Assembly (NCBI GenBank): GCA_026874595.1
Contig: CM049317.1
Location: 33,943,901 to 34,007,900 of the forward strand
Direction: 5' to 3'
DNA length: 64,000 nt
Source of the DNA: Sipunculus nudus
Lineage: Eukaryota > Annelida > Sipuncula > Golfingiida > Sipunculidae
Shown in pieces: positions 24,985 through 35,800 of the stretch. The notes beneath the pieces are model-generated. The model was not told the DNA's origin, did not search any database, and was given only the letters and a program-made list of their open reading frames with translations. Position 1 is the stretch's first letter, and each line of letters starts with the position of its first letter. The position numbers and the translations under genes are program-made.

Positions 24985-26288
24985 CTGTCAATGTCAAAAT
25001 GTTGAATTTATATATATATATATATTTATTTATTTATTTATTTATATCCTAATTTAATTCTCAGTTCTCAGTTTACACTGTAAGCAGTTTTAAGGGGTGT
25101 GGGGGGGGGGGGGGTAACGAACGGGAACTTCGTTACGGACCCTGCCCTCCCCCCCGCCGGTTGAAAATTGGGACCATGTTTGCAAAAACAAATGTGGAAG
25201 GCCGTCCTATTTGAATCACGATCATGCTGTTATATTCATCGCTTAATTTACTCTAGGAACATAATAAACCAGTATATACTCTTTCCATCAACTCTTTTTT
25301 TTCAAATGAAAAGGTTTATTTCTACTGTTTACACTTGTCGTCTAGTCTTAAATACATTGGCAATTATAAACGGGTATTAAAGGGGACTTTTTCGATATTT
25401 GGCGTCTATAACCTAAAGAAATTCCCGTGAACCTTGATTGTCAACTTTGTCGCATGAACCTTTTTTCTTAAATCTTGTAGATTAACAAAGTCATACATCT
25501 ATCAAAGAGGTGTTATAAGAAAAAGTTTAAAGATTTAGCAAGTGAATGGCTGGCTTATAATAAGATCAATAGCTTATCCAGGGGAGGGATGCAAGGGTCC
25601 GGACCCTCCTCCTCTTTCAGCCACCGCAACCTTTTTTTAAGGATTTCAGAAAATTGTTTGTCGCCTGTACCTCCTCCACCCCACCCCACCCCCCTCTAGA
25701 TATGATGACCTGTTTTTAAGTGTTGTCAACCACCTTGGTTGGACCCCTCCTTTTCCTAACCTTTCCTAAATCCTGGATCCGCCCCTGAATATACATAGTT
25801 AGATATAATGTTCTCCATGGAAAGGGTTATAGGGGTTTCCATTATATACAAGTACATAAATTACAAGTTTTAGTATTATCTGGAATGTGATAAATCATTT
25901 CTTTTCTTTTCATGCATGTTTTGTTGACCAAGTTGACTTCCAGGCCACCGCCCCTTATTTTGAGTTGTCAAATACCTTGTAACAGCAGAATGTACACTTC
26001 GCATAAATAGCATTGTACCTAGTTTCAGACACAAGAAAAAGAACTCTCATTTAAATTTTTAATGGTATCATGTACTAGTGGAATGGAACACCTTATTCAT
26101 TAAATGTTATTTATTTCTGAACCTATATGTTAGATTGTCAGGGGAAAAGGCCACGCGTAGTATATACGCTAAGAAATATGATAGAAAAGGACAACATGAG
26201 CTTACTGTGATTGTATAAAATAGCTTTGCCTTAAATGATTCGTGAAACATTTGTTATAGGAAAGACATGATACTATAATTTAACCTAC
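24985..26288 (-). other. Intron 8 of the lectin receptor gene
   Basis: AT-rich intron with (TTTA)n at about 25024-25043, a G-homopolymer at 25100-25114 and a C-rich tract near 25150. No extra exon with matching phase (2-2) was found. Confidence 0.6.
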
Positions 26289-26403
26289 CTTAAAACACAC
26301 AAGGTAACTATGACCACTGAGAGAAGACAAATGATGGACCCGAGCACGGATCCGATAATGACAGTGATATATATATGGTCAGTAGGTGGCGCTGTTGTTG
26401 TTT
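26289..26403 (-). CDS. C-type lectin/WSC receptor, exon 8: transmembrane segment
   Basis: The 115-nt exon has a 'ttttttttcag'-type acceptor and a 'TTTTAAG/GTAGGT' donor. It enters in phase 1 and leaves in phase 2. It encodes a short Thr/Pro linker (ETTTAPPTDH) and a single hydrophobic helix of about 28 residues (398-426), 'IYITVIIGSVLGSIICLLSV' continuing 'VIVTLCVL'. The GSVLG inside the helix is a GxxxG helix-packing motif. With an N-terminal signal peptide this makes a type I membrane protein with lectin domains outside. Confidence 0.88.
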
Positions 26404-28126
26404 CTGAAAAAAAGATTACTGGATTCGTGTATTATGATTTTAAATATTGAAGTAATATATAGGGCAAAAAAACTGCTAGCAGTAACAATACACTAGTTTC
26501 CAGAACAATGCTACCACACGTTCATTCTTCTCTGAAATTATGTCACAACGTACTCATACCATTCACTCATTACATATAAAATAGCTTTCCGTTGATAAAT
26601 GTCAAAACTCGCACAAAAAAGGATAAACCGTTTAAGCAGCGACTCTTTTTGGTGCTTACTACACTTAAAATAACCTGCCATTGCTGAATATTTATTATAA
26701 GTAACATACATGTATGTAAACCAGTTAATTACTTTAAGAAATATTCATGTTTATGGTGTGTGAGTCAATTATTGTTCGGGATGTAGCTTGCGTTGAAAGT
26801 ATATCTATCAGTCAATTTGGTTTCCATGGTGGTTTCTTCATTTAAATAAATTTACATACTCAGCTTTTTGATATTTTAATATTTACCATATGAAATAAGT
26901 ACATGGTAATGGAAAGGTAAATGTTGAATATCCGAAGTGTAATAATTCAATCCCAGATATTTAAGAAAGAGATGGTGTTTACAAAACGGACGAATTATAA
27001 TCATTGAATCTCATTTGAAGTTTAAATTATTCAGGAAACGCACTAACATAGATAATATCTGTCACATTTGTGAAGGCTTAACATTAACCAGTGGCACCCG
27101 AGTTAAACTTTTTAGTGGAGAAACTGTTGTGAGACAGTGGGGATTCAAATTATTAAAAAAAAATAATTTAAAACAAAGTCATACATTTAACCGAATGGCC
27201 TATTTATACAAGAAATAAGTTCACAGGAGGAGGTGTTCAATATAGTGTGTAAACCTATGGTAAGATGGGCGAGGTTTAGGGTACTTCGGAATTCAGGTAA
27301 CACTTGCACATAGCTAAATAATATTTAGCATAAAATGTTCATTAAAGTTTACATATAGATCAGATTCGAATATAGGCAAAACATTACAGAAATTCGTCAA
27401 CTGACTAATTTTACAACTTAAGTCACCGGGTCTATCAAATTTTATTTTTGTACAACAGAGCACTTATAATTAATTTTCCTACAATTTTACATATGAATGG
27501 AATCTTAAATATATCGCAATCAGTAATAGTAAATAATGCCCATCTAGTAGTCATTCGTTGACACTTTTAGTCACATATTTATTAGGATGTCTCAATGAAA
27601 ACATATAATTTAACTAAATAGATTCGTTTGAAGCATTGACGCAAGATGTCGCTGATAAACAATTATGAATTCCCGCAAATGATGATTCAAGGTACAGCAC
27701 TGAGGATTTAAAAAAAAATACAATAAATAATTTAATTTAAACGGTTAGGTAAACAAAAATAAATAATTGAGGTTTTCATGAGCATGTTACCGGCAGCAGG
27801 CATGGTGTGTTCAGGGGTAGAAGCCCGGTCTTCCAGTTCGGTGACCTTCGCACCTGGCGCGGGGTTTACTATTATAATAGAAATATACAATACGTGACGC
27901 AAAATGATGGATTCAAATATTACGAGTTCTTTAGGAAGGATTGTTGAACTTTTGGTTATATTCTTGGTAATAGGTAATCATCTGAACGGCAGGATGTTAT
28001 CACATAAAAAGAAATTTGAAGCAGCCATCTACAAACTATTCCGTTAAATATACTTATGACGTTTAAACAGAATGTGTCACTTACATGTCAAAGGATTGCA
28101 TATATGTGCAATAGTAATGATCATAC
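26404..28126 (-). other. Intron 7 of the lectin receptor gene
   Basis: AT-rich, with no exon of phase 1-1 seen. It includes a tRNA-Gly-like stretch at about 27790-27860, listed separately. Confidence 0.6.
27790..27860 (+). other. tRNA-Gly-like relic or SINE head
   Basis: 'GGCATGGTGTGTTCAGGGGT' followed by 'AGAAGCCCGGTCTTCCAG' resembles the D-arm and anticodon arm (TCC) of a tRNA-Gly. The T-arm (CCTTCGCACCTGG) is degenerate. This is probably a tRNA pseudogene or SINE fragment and not a functional tRNA. Confidence 0.3.
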
Positions 28127-28276
28127 CTTTTTCGCAAATGAATGGGACCTTATAAGTCTCGCAGTCACGTGATATCCAGTTCCCAGACTTATGAATAGCA
28201 GTACATTTGTTTGGTTGTGGAAAGTGAGGCAACCTGACATTCCAACGATGCTGTGTAATGTCAACCTGATTCTTGC
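28127..28276 (-). CDS. C-type lectin/WSC receptor, exon 7: second half of lectin domain 2
   Basis: The acceptor follows a long A/T tract ('tttttttgcag') and the donor is 'GAAAAAG/GTATGA'. Phases are 1 in and 1 out. It encodes residues 339-388 and ends in 'NKCTAIHKSGNWISRDC' and 'VPFICEK'. These are the last three conserved cysteines and the F-I-C-E ending of a C-type lectin-like fold. Where a sugar-binding EPN/QPD motif would lie the sequence is 'RLPHFPQPNK', and WND is replaced by 'NWISRD'. Classical Ca2+-dependent sugar binding is therefore doubtful. Confidence 0.92.
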
Positions 28277-28463
28277 CTGCAAAAAAAATTGATTTATTAT
28301 AAATTTTGAAGTTATAGCTGAATTCAGTGTTCCATTAGGCAGAACAGATGAAATACATATTCACCCTACTCTCAATGAAAACAAAATTCCGTCTTAATAT
28401 TCTAGTGCTTATGAAACATTTGTTGGACTATTCAGACGTGGTAAAAAACACACATCTATATAC

Positions 28464-28706
28464 CTTGGTGCCATGCCCATACGAAGCTGCTTCCTCCTGT
28501 CCAAAAGTCCACTCCATTTGCCAGCGTCTGTTGCAGATCTTCATGAATAGCATCCTTATGTACATTAAGAATGTTAGATTCTCTAGATTTATCGTAGTTT
28601 TGACAGACGAGGACGGCGGTCGCCCAATTTATTGGCTGTGTCATGATCTTGTAACATCTAGCATTACCATGTAAACCTCTGGCTTCTCCAGAGTGGCATG
28701 GTGGTT
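28464..28706 (-). CDS. C-type lectin/WSC receptor, exon 6: first half of lectin domain 2
   Basis: The acceptor is 'ccatttcag' at 28707 and the donor is 'CACCAAG/GTATAT'. Phases are 1 in and 1 out. It encodes residues 258-338: an N-terminal Cys pair of a long-form lectin fold ('EPPCHSG', 'ARCYKIM'), 'NWATAVLVCQNYD' with the first invariant Cys, and 'FWTGGSSFVWAWHQ' at the end, the W-x-G and W-x-W core of the fold. Joining to exon 7 gives one uninterrupted domain. Confidence 0.92.
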
Positions 28707-29296
28707 CTGAAATGGCAAGAAGGCATTTTATTGTATTTAAAATGCTTTATCATGCTATATCTTAAATATACACTTAATTATCATGTTATATCTTAAATGT
28801 ACACTAAATATGCTCATTGTAATGCGTTTTTGAAAGTTGGGGGGGGGGGGGGGGATACTGCAAGTTTATCGGCCCATTCGACGTGGCTGTAGGGGCTGAT
28901 TTCTTCTTCGCAAGGAGTGGAAATTTAAAGGTGAACATAAAAAATTATGCATTTTCAAAGTAGTATCTTGACCCTTAACCCACTGTTAATCACATGCCGC
29001 ACCACATAGATACTTATCTAAATCCTTAATTAACAGAATCATGCGTGCAAAATTTATAATATTTACACCTATAAATATACCGGCATGTAATGCTACTAAT
29101 TTTAAAGTACAAAACGTGTGGCGCATCACGAAACTGTGGTCGAATCTTAACTTCGTAATTTGGAATTGTTTAAAGTTCAAGGAACCCTTTAAACCAAGTG
29201 TTCCTCAGCATAAATGAACTCATTTTAAAAAAGAAATTCCTTTTATCATTTTATATATAGTTTCCGCTTTCCCAGATTACACTACTCGGATAATAC
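28707..29296 (-). other. Intron 5 of the lectin receptor gene
   Basis: About 590 bp, AT-rich, with a G-homopolymer at about 28840-28854. Nothing else was recognised. Confidence 0.6.
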
Positions 29297-29458
29297 CTGT
29301 GACACATATTGGTAAGAACTTCCTTTCACAGCTTGCGGAGTTGACAGTTACGTGCAGCAGGTTTTGCCGACGTCTTGATTGACCTTGTATACACAGACCT
29401 TGACCCCGGGGCGTGGACGGACTCACCGGGCTCCCTCCAGACCACATCACATCCGCTC
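29297..29458 (-). CDS. C-type lectin/WSC receptor, exon 5: second half of lectin domain 1
   Basis: The acceptor is 'tttcttcag' and the donor is 'GTCACAG/GTATTA'. Phases are 1 in and 1 out. It encodes residues 204-257, with 'ADVMWSGGSPVSPS', 'GQGLCIQGQS', 'NSASCERKFLPICVT'. The three cysteines and the final P-I-C-V are the C-terminal half of a lectin fold. The matching first half is not the preceding exon but lies beyond the two WSC exons (exon 2). No EPN or WND motif is present. Confidence 0.88.
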
Positions 29459-30565
29459 CTGAAGAAATGTAAAAATAAATAAATATCCCGTCTTTCATCT
29501 AACCGTGGAGTAGTTGTTGATATTGTTGACAATTTAATTTAATCAAATTTTAAAAAATCCTAAAATCGTCTGTTGGCATTTTAAAAATATGTCCTGCCTG
29601 TCTGTCATAGCTTTTCTGCATCTGATGCTACTAAACAAAAGCGATACCAACCAGGGGGCGCGTGGGGGGGGGATAAGTTGTTCAGGAGACCCCCTCCCCT
29701 CCCATTTTTACAGCTGCCTGGACCCCCCCCCCCCCGTTCCCGGGGCTGTGGATCTTTTCTATGATCCTAATTCGTTGACCCATCCCTGCATTAGTCACAT
29801 AACGCAAAGGTAAACATGCAGTTATATTTATCAGATAAAAATGTTAGTTCATTTATTGAAATATGAAAATCTGTAAAACGCTTGTACAAGACGTGATAGC
29901 ATTACGTCTAATTATTTGATTGGTTTGAACCCGCAGAGCTAAATATTAGGGGTATAATTGACCAATGAATCTCCGAGAGGATAATGATAAACCTTCAACA
30001 TCGCTTGTTCACTTTGTGTGACAGGAACGCTCTATATTATTGAACAATTTTCAAAACAGACCGAGCCTAAGTAGGACCGCAGTCGTTTCAGATCACACAC
30101 AGGTCTTTCAACGTGCGATTTCCTTCTGAAAGGCAGGGAAATACCTTGCAACCCCACATATAAATTTCCGTGAGACATTCAGGAAGGAGAGGCCACGTTC
30201 TATTTGAAACTACACAGATAACGCAGGTCATATTTGATGCTAAAGGAATCATTACTAGTCACACCTGTAAGAAGGCTCTTTGCTAAGGTAGAATAAAGTT
30301 ACAGATAAGTATAACCATAAATACACATTATATCAAGATGAACTGATTTTGCGTTTGTTCCTTTGTTCGTTGATCATACTTTTCTGTGATCAAGTATGGC
30401 TAAAAGTATCCTTATTTTTCATTTTTATGTTGACCTGGCTCCTGGTATTTAGGCAAAACATCAAGGCCACGACTTCAGACATGGCAAACTCCGGAGACTG
30501 TTGATTTAAACTATTTTGTGAAGGGAAGTGGCGTAAACTGAGAAATTCAAACATGTTAAACCTAC
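29459..30565 (-). other. Intron 4 of the lectin receptor gene
   Basis: I searched it for another first-half lectin exon and found none. It contains G- and C-homopolymers near 29665 and 29725. Confidence 0.55.
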
Positions 30566-30704
30566 CCTCGTTCACAGAATATACGGCTCTTGAATTATTT
30601 GTCCCACAGTTGTGGAAACCTAAGCAATCCTTTTTACAAGCTGTAGATAAACCAAGTCGTCCAAAAGAATTACCGCAGTAACACTTGAAGGAACCTCGGA
30701 TATC
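30566..30704 (-). CDS. C-type lectin/WSC receptor, exon 4: second half of WSC domain
   Basis: The acceptor is 'tttctttccaag' and the donor is 'AACGAGG/GTAGGT'. Phases are 0 in and 1 out. It encodes residues 158-203: 'GSFKCYCGNSFGRLG', 'STACKKDCLGFHNCGTNN' and 'SRAVYSVNE'. The C-Y-C-G, C-x3-C and C-G-x-n-S-x-x-Y pattern is the second half of a WSC domain, a putative carbohydrate-binding module with eight conserved cysteines. Confidence 0.88.
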
Positions 30705-31185
30705 CTTGGAAAGAAATATTCATAATTCATCGTAAAGTATCTAAAAAATTAAACGGTTTATGCAGGTTGTTTAAGAACAAATACGTTAAGACATATATTT
30801 TATGCTTAAAATATGTTTTTACGATCATTGAACTTACAATTAAATGCCACGAATTCGAAATAAACTATTTAGCCGATCAGATTTATTGAAAGTCACAGAA
30901 TTATTTCAAACATATAGATAAAACAAACGGTATAAACATCAACTATACCATACGCTACTAATGATTCCTTACTGTGCGTCGCCCATTAATAAATGAAAAT
31001 CGGAAACAAAGTATGGTTTTGCCACTTTTACGTGATTTTGCTTTGTTATGAGAAAGTATGAGAGAGGCCGCGTTAAAGAAGAACCTCATTAAATAAATCT
31101 AATTTATGATGGAAAAAAATCAACATATTCTTTTTGGACGACTGAACTTAGCATTTTAAAACACACCATAGATTGAACAGCTTAC
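30705..31185 (-). other. Intron 3, within the WSC domain
   Basis: A phase 0 intron of about 480 bp. Nothing else was recognised. Confidence 0.6.
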
Positions 31186-31349
31186 CTTTAAGGTGTAAAA
31201 TTTGAACTTCTTTTCTAAACAGTCCTGACGACATGAAGCCGCTCCATTTATCCCAATTAATCCAAAGTCAAAGTTCATCTCGGCGTCATTCTCCGGCGAA
31301 GGAGACCGGTAACAGCCTTGGTAGTACAAGGGCACTGATAGTCCATACC
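31186..31349 (-). CDS. C-type lectin/WSC receptor, exon 3: first half of WSC domain
   Basis: The acceptor is 'gtatccctcag' and the donor is 'ACCTTAAAG/GTAAGC'. Phases are 1 in and 0 out. It encodes residues 103-157: 'PLYYQGCYRSPSPEND', a loop, then 'AASCRQDCLEKKFKFYTLK'. Y-x-G-C-Y and the later C-x3-C are the opening of a WSC domain. Together with exon 4 it has all eight cysteines. WSC modules occur in yeast stress sensors, polycystin-1 and many mollusc receptors. Confidence 0.88.
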
Positions 31350-31360
31350 CTGAGGGATAC

Positions 31361-31365
31361 AATAT

Positions 31366-31421
<56 letters not shown>
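31361..31421. repeat. (TA)n microsatellite beside the exon 3 acceptor
   Basis: It begins about 10 bp upstream of the acceptor, so the polypyrimidine region of this splice site is replaced by TATA sequence. This could weaken exon 3 recognition. Confidence 0.9.
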
Positions 31422-31427
<6 letters not shown>

Positions 31428-31634
31428 CTTAAAATACCTGTCTATAGTTTACACCAAATTTTATTCACAGCGTGGCGATCTGTACTTGGATATTGATATT
31501 GTATTGTAATTTTAACCGACAAACAACCCGTTTGTCTTGATGTATATTATTATCCCATGGACAAGCAGATCTTGTTATATATTTTATTTATTTAATTTTA
31601 ATTCTTTCCTTGACACACAATAAAAAATATTCAT

Positions 31635-31684
<50 letters not shown>

Positions 31685-31688
<4 letters not shown>

Positions 31689-32076
31689 ACGGGGTGACAA
31701 AAAAAGGATCGAACTGTCACGCTAGCTGAAGCTTGCTATGCTAGCGAAGCGGTTGGTAGGCCGGACTTGCGCGCTACCGACCCGGGTTCGATTCCCGGAT
31801 CGGTTCAAGAATTTTTCCCCTCAACAATTTGCCTTCGTAACAAAATGGGGGCTCGTATAACGTGACAGTTAACTTTGTCGCTCAGGGAATAAGCTCACCA
31901 AGGTGTGACTCCTTGGATAATTAGTTTTGTTCTGATAGCAGAGCGCTTTTAAGAGGGGGTGTTACGGGGTGACATAAAAACGGACCGAAGCGGTTGGTAC
32001 GCCGGACTTGTGCGCCACCAACATGGTTCGAAACCGGGATCGACCCAATGTTTTCCCCTGAACAACTTGTCTTCGT

Positions 32077-32080
<4 letters not shown>
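31685..32080. mobile_element. Miniature LTR element (TRIM-like) with tRNA-like LTRs, copy A
   Basis: Two direct terminal repeats, 31685-31842 and 31960-32080, begin TGTTACGGGGTGAC and end CGTAACA, with TG...CA ends. Right after the first is TGGGGGCTCGT (31846-31856), the start of the well-known tRNA-Pro primer binding site. Right before the second is AAGAGGGGG (31951-31959), a polypurine tract. The interior is only 117 bp and non-coding. The LTR contains a pol III A box (TAGCGAAGCGG, 31742-31752) and B box (GGTTCGATTCC, 31785-31795) at tRNA spacing, with a perfect T-arm. LTR2 has lost about 35 bp including part of the A box. The element sits inside a (TA)n tract in intron 2 of the lectin gene. 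Confidence 0.85.

Positions 32081-32133
<53 letters not shown>
32081..32133. repeat. (TA)n microsatellite, right flank of TRIM copy A
   Basis: It continues the TA tract at 31640-31684 that the element interrupts. Confidence 0.9.
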
Positions 32134-32135
<2 letters not shown>

Positions 32136-32246
32136 CATACATGGGGAGATTAATTGATGTATATGGCGATTACGATTACTTTAAAAGTAAATGATAACAT
32201 GAGTAAATGAGTATATATATGGTATAGCATGCAGTATTTCCTATAC

Positions 32247-32450
32247 TTGTGCCCCAGTTCCAGTAACGAGGTCCGGTTCTCCCGGACGTCCAGGCCTCGC
32301 CAACTCGCCCCTGTTGGAGGAGCTCCATGACGTTTTCGAAAGGCCCAGTACTATTATCGGCCACCAGATGGCCTCCATTTCCCTCACAATAATGTTTTGC
32401 CTCGTTCCATGTCTTCTCTTCATTACACAGATAGAAGCACTTCTTTACAC
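32247..32450 (-). CDS. C-type lectin/WSC receptor, exon 2: first half of lectin domain 1
   Basis: The acceptor is 'ttttttttgcacag' and the donor is 'GGCACAA/GTATAG'. Phases are 1 in and 1 out. It encodes residues 35-102: 'VKKCFYLCNEEKTWNEAKHY' and 'CEGNGGHLVADNS' with the opening cysteine of the fold, then 'AWTSGRTGPRYWNWGT', which stops at exactly the same point as exon 6 (W-x-W plus 1-2 residues). The next exon downstream is WSC exon 3. The second half of this lectin domain is exon 5. Splicing exon 2 directly to exon 5 also keeps the frame. Confidence 0.9.
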
Positions 32451-32819
32451 CTGTGCAAAAAAAAAAATAAATTTCAGTTACGTAAGTGGACTCTAAGTTC
32501 TTTTTTTATAATCTTTTTAGCTCACATAATTGGAATACAACAGATATATGCATGTACATGCACACTGGCATATAAATATATATAATACATGCTTTTATAA
32601 AGAAAAACAAGGCCTAATAAGGTACAATGCTTCCATGATAACATGCTTGACCATAAGTCGAAAAGTATTTGATCACTTTTCAAGTACATGTGTGACACAT
32701 GCATGTACACAACATAGGTGGGGAACTGTCGGTTTTCGGTAGCGGCCTGTAGTTAAGCTTATGGGACTTTTCGATTTTTCGCAGGCAGCTTCTCATTAGT
32801 GCCGGGGGGGGGGGGGGGG

Positions 32820-35800
32820 TTGCTGGAAGCTTTGGCAGCCTGTAGTACCCTACAAAAAATTGGGAGGGGATAAAATTTATAGAAGCATCGCATTAATGTT
32901 AAGGTTGCCGGCAGGGGGAGTGAAATGAGAGCGGCCAGCCACTGGGGCCCCATGAATCGCACACGCAAATAGCAGCTATTTGCGACCCAAAAAATTTAGG
33001 AGGGGGTAAAATTTCTGGTAGCATCGCATTGAGAGTTAAGATTGCCGCCAGGGGGAGTGGACATGAGTGCGGGCAGACAGAGGGGCCCCCATGAATCGCA
33101 CGCGCAAATAGCAGCTATTTGCTTCCCTAAAAAATTGAGGAGGGGGTAAAATTTCTGGTAGCATCGCATTGAGAGTTAAGATTGCCACCAGAGGGAGTGG
33201 ACAAGAGACAGGACTGCCACAGAGGCCCTATGAATAGCACGCGCAAATAGCAGCTATTTGCTACCCTAAAAATTAGGAGGAAGTAAAATAATAGTAGCAG
33301 CGCATGGAGTGTTAAGACTGCCACCAGGGGGAGTGGAGATCTCAAAGCCTGCCACAGCGGCCCAATGAATTGCATGCGCAAATAGCAGCTATTTGCTACC
33401 ATAAAAGTTGTGAAGACTGCCGCCAGGGGGAGAGGAGATCTCAGCGGCCTGGCAGAGGGGTCCCCACGAGTCGCAAGCGCAAATAGCAGCTATTTGCTAC
33501 CACAAAATATGTCAAGACTGCCACCAGGGGGTGTGGACATGAGAGTGTGACAGACAGAGGGGCCCCCATGAGTCGCACGCGCAAATAGCAGCTATTTGCT
33601 ACCCTAAAATATTAGGAGGGGGTAAAATTTATAGTAGCATTGCATTGAGCGTTTTGACTGCCGCCAGGGGGAGTGGACATGAGTGCGGGCAGGCAGAGGG
33701 GCCCCCATGAATCGCACGCGCAAATAGCTGCTATTTGCTACCATAAAAAATTTAGGAGGGGTTCAATATATAGTAGCATCGCATTGAGTGTTAAGACTGC
33801 CGCCAGGGGGAGTGTACATGAGAGCGGGCAGACAGAGGGGCCCCAAGAATCGCAAGCGCAAATAGCAGCTATTTGCGACCCTAAAAAAATTAGGAGGGGT
33901 AAATTTCTGGTAGCATCGCATTGAGAGTTAAGATTGCCGCCAGGGGGAGTGGACTAGAGACAGGACTACCACAGGGGCCCCATGAATCGCACGCGCAAAT
34001 AGCAGCTATTTGCTACCCTAAAAAATTTAGGAGGGGTTAAATATATAGTAGCATCGCATTGAGTGTTAAGACTGCCGCCAGGGGGAGTGTACATGAGATC
34101 GGGCAGACAGAGGGGCCCCATGAATCGCAAGCGCAAATAGCAGCTATTTGCGACCCTAAAAAATTTAGGAGGGTGTGAATTCTGGGAGCATCGCATTAAG
34201 AGTTAAGGTTGCCGCCAGGGGGAGTGGACCTCAGTGCCGCCAGGGGGAGTGGACTTGAGACAGGACTACCACAGGGGCCCCATGAATCGCACGCGCAAAT
34301 AGCAGCTATTTGCTACCTTAAAAAAATTAGGAGGGGTTAAATATGTAGTAGCATCGCATTGAGTGTTAAGACTGCCGCCAGGGGGAGTGTACATGAAAGC
34401 GGGCAGACAGAAGGGCCCCATAAATCGCACGCGCAAATAGCAGCTATTTGCTACCCTAAAAAATTTAGGAGGGGGTAAAATTTCTGGTAGCATCGCATTG
34501 AGAGTTAAGATTGCCGCCAGAGGGAGTGGACAAGAGACAGGACTGCCACAGGGGCCCTATGAATCGCACGCGCAAAAAGCAGCTATTTGCTACCCTAAAA
34601 ATTTAGGAGGGGGTAAAATTTCTGGTAGCATCGCATTGAGAGTTAAGATTGCCACCAGGAGGAGTGGAGATCTCAAAGCCTGCCACAGGGGCCCAAATGA
34701 ATCGCACGCGCAAATAGCAGCTATTTGCTACCATAAAAGTTGTTAAGACAGCCGCCAGGGAGAGAGGAGATCTCAGCGGCCTGGCAGAGGGGTCACCACG
34801 AGTCGCAAGCGCAAATAGCAGTTATTTGCTACCATAAAATATGTCAAGACTGCCACCAGGGGGAGTGGACATGAGAGTGGACAGACAGAGGGGCCCCCAT
34901 GAGTCGCACGCGCAAATAGCAGCTATTTGCTACCCTAAAAAATTAGAAGGGGGTAAAATTTATAGTAGCATTGCATTGAGCGTTATGACTGCCGCCAGGG
35001 GGAGTGGACATGAGACAGGACTGCCACAGGGGCCCCATGAATCGCACGCGCAAATAGCTGCTATTTGCTACCCTAAAAAAATTAGGAGGGGTTAAATATA
35101 TAGTAACATCGCATTGAGTGTTAAGACTGCCGCCAGGGGGAGTGTACATGAGAGCAGGCAGACAGAGGCGCCCCCATGAATCGCACGCGCAAATAGCAGC
35201 TATTTGCTACCCTAAAAAATTTAAGACTGGGTAAAATTTCTGGTAGCATCGCATTGAGAGTTAAGATTGCCGCCAGAGGGAGTGGACAAGAGACAGGACT
35301 GCCACAGGGGCCCTATGAATCGCACGCGCAAATAGCAGCTATTTGCTACCCTAAAAATTTAGGAGGGGGTAAAATTTTTGGTAGCATCGCATTGAGAGTT
35401 AAGATTGCCACCAGGGGGAGTGGAGATCTCAAAGCCTGCCACAGGGGCCAAAATGAATCGCACGCGCAAAAAGCAGCTATTTGCTACCATAAAAGTTGTG
35501 AAGACTGCCGCCAGGGGGAGAGGAGATCTCAGCGGCCTGGCAGAGGGGTCACCACGAGTCGCAAGCGCAAATAGCAGTTATTTGCTACCATAAAATATGT
35601 CAAGACTGCCACCAGGGGGAGTGGACATAAGAGTGGACAGACAGAGGGGCCCCCATGAGTCGCACGCGCAAATAGCAGCTATTTGCTACCCTAAAAAATT
35701 AGGAGGGGGTAAAATTTATAGTAGCATTGCATTGAGCGTTATGACTGCCGCCAGGGGGAGTGGACATGAGACAGGACTGCCACAGGGGCCCCATGAATCG

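Noticed and set aside
27790-27860. Functional tRNA-Gly gene
   Set aside because: T-arm and anticodon stem do not pair properly; kept only as a relic.
28348-28674. Plus-strand 108-codon frame
   Set aside because: It is the antisense of lectin exon 6.
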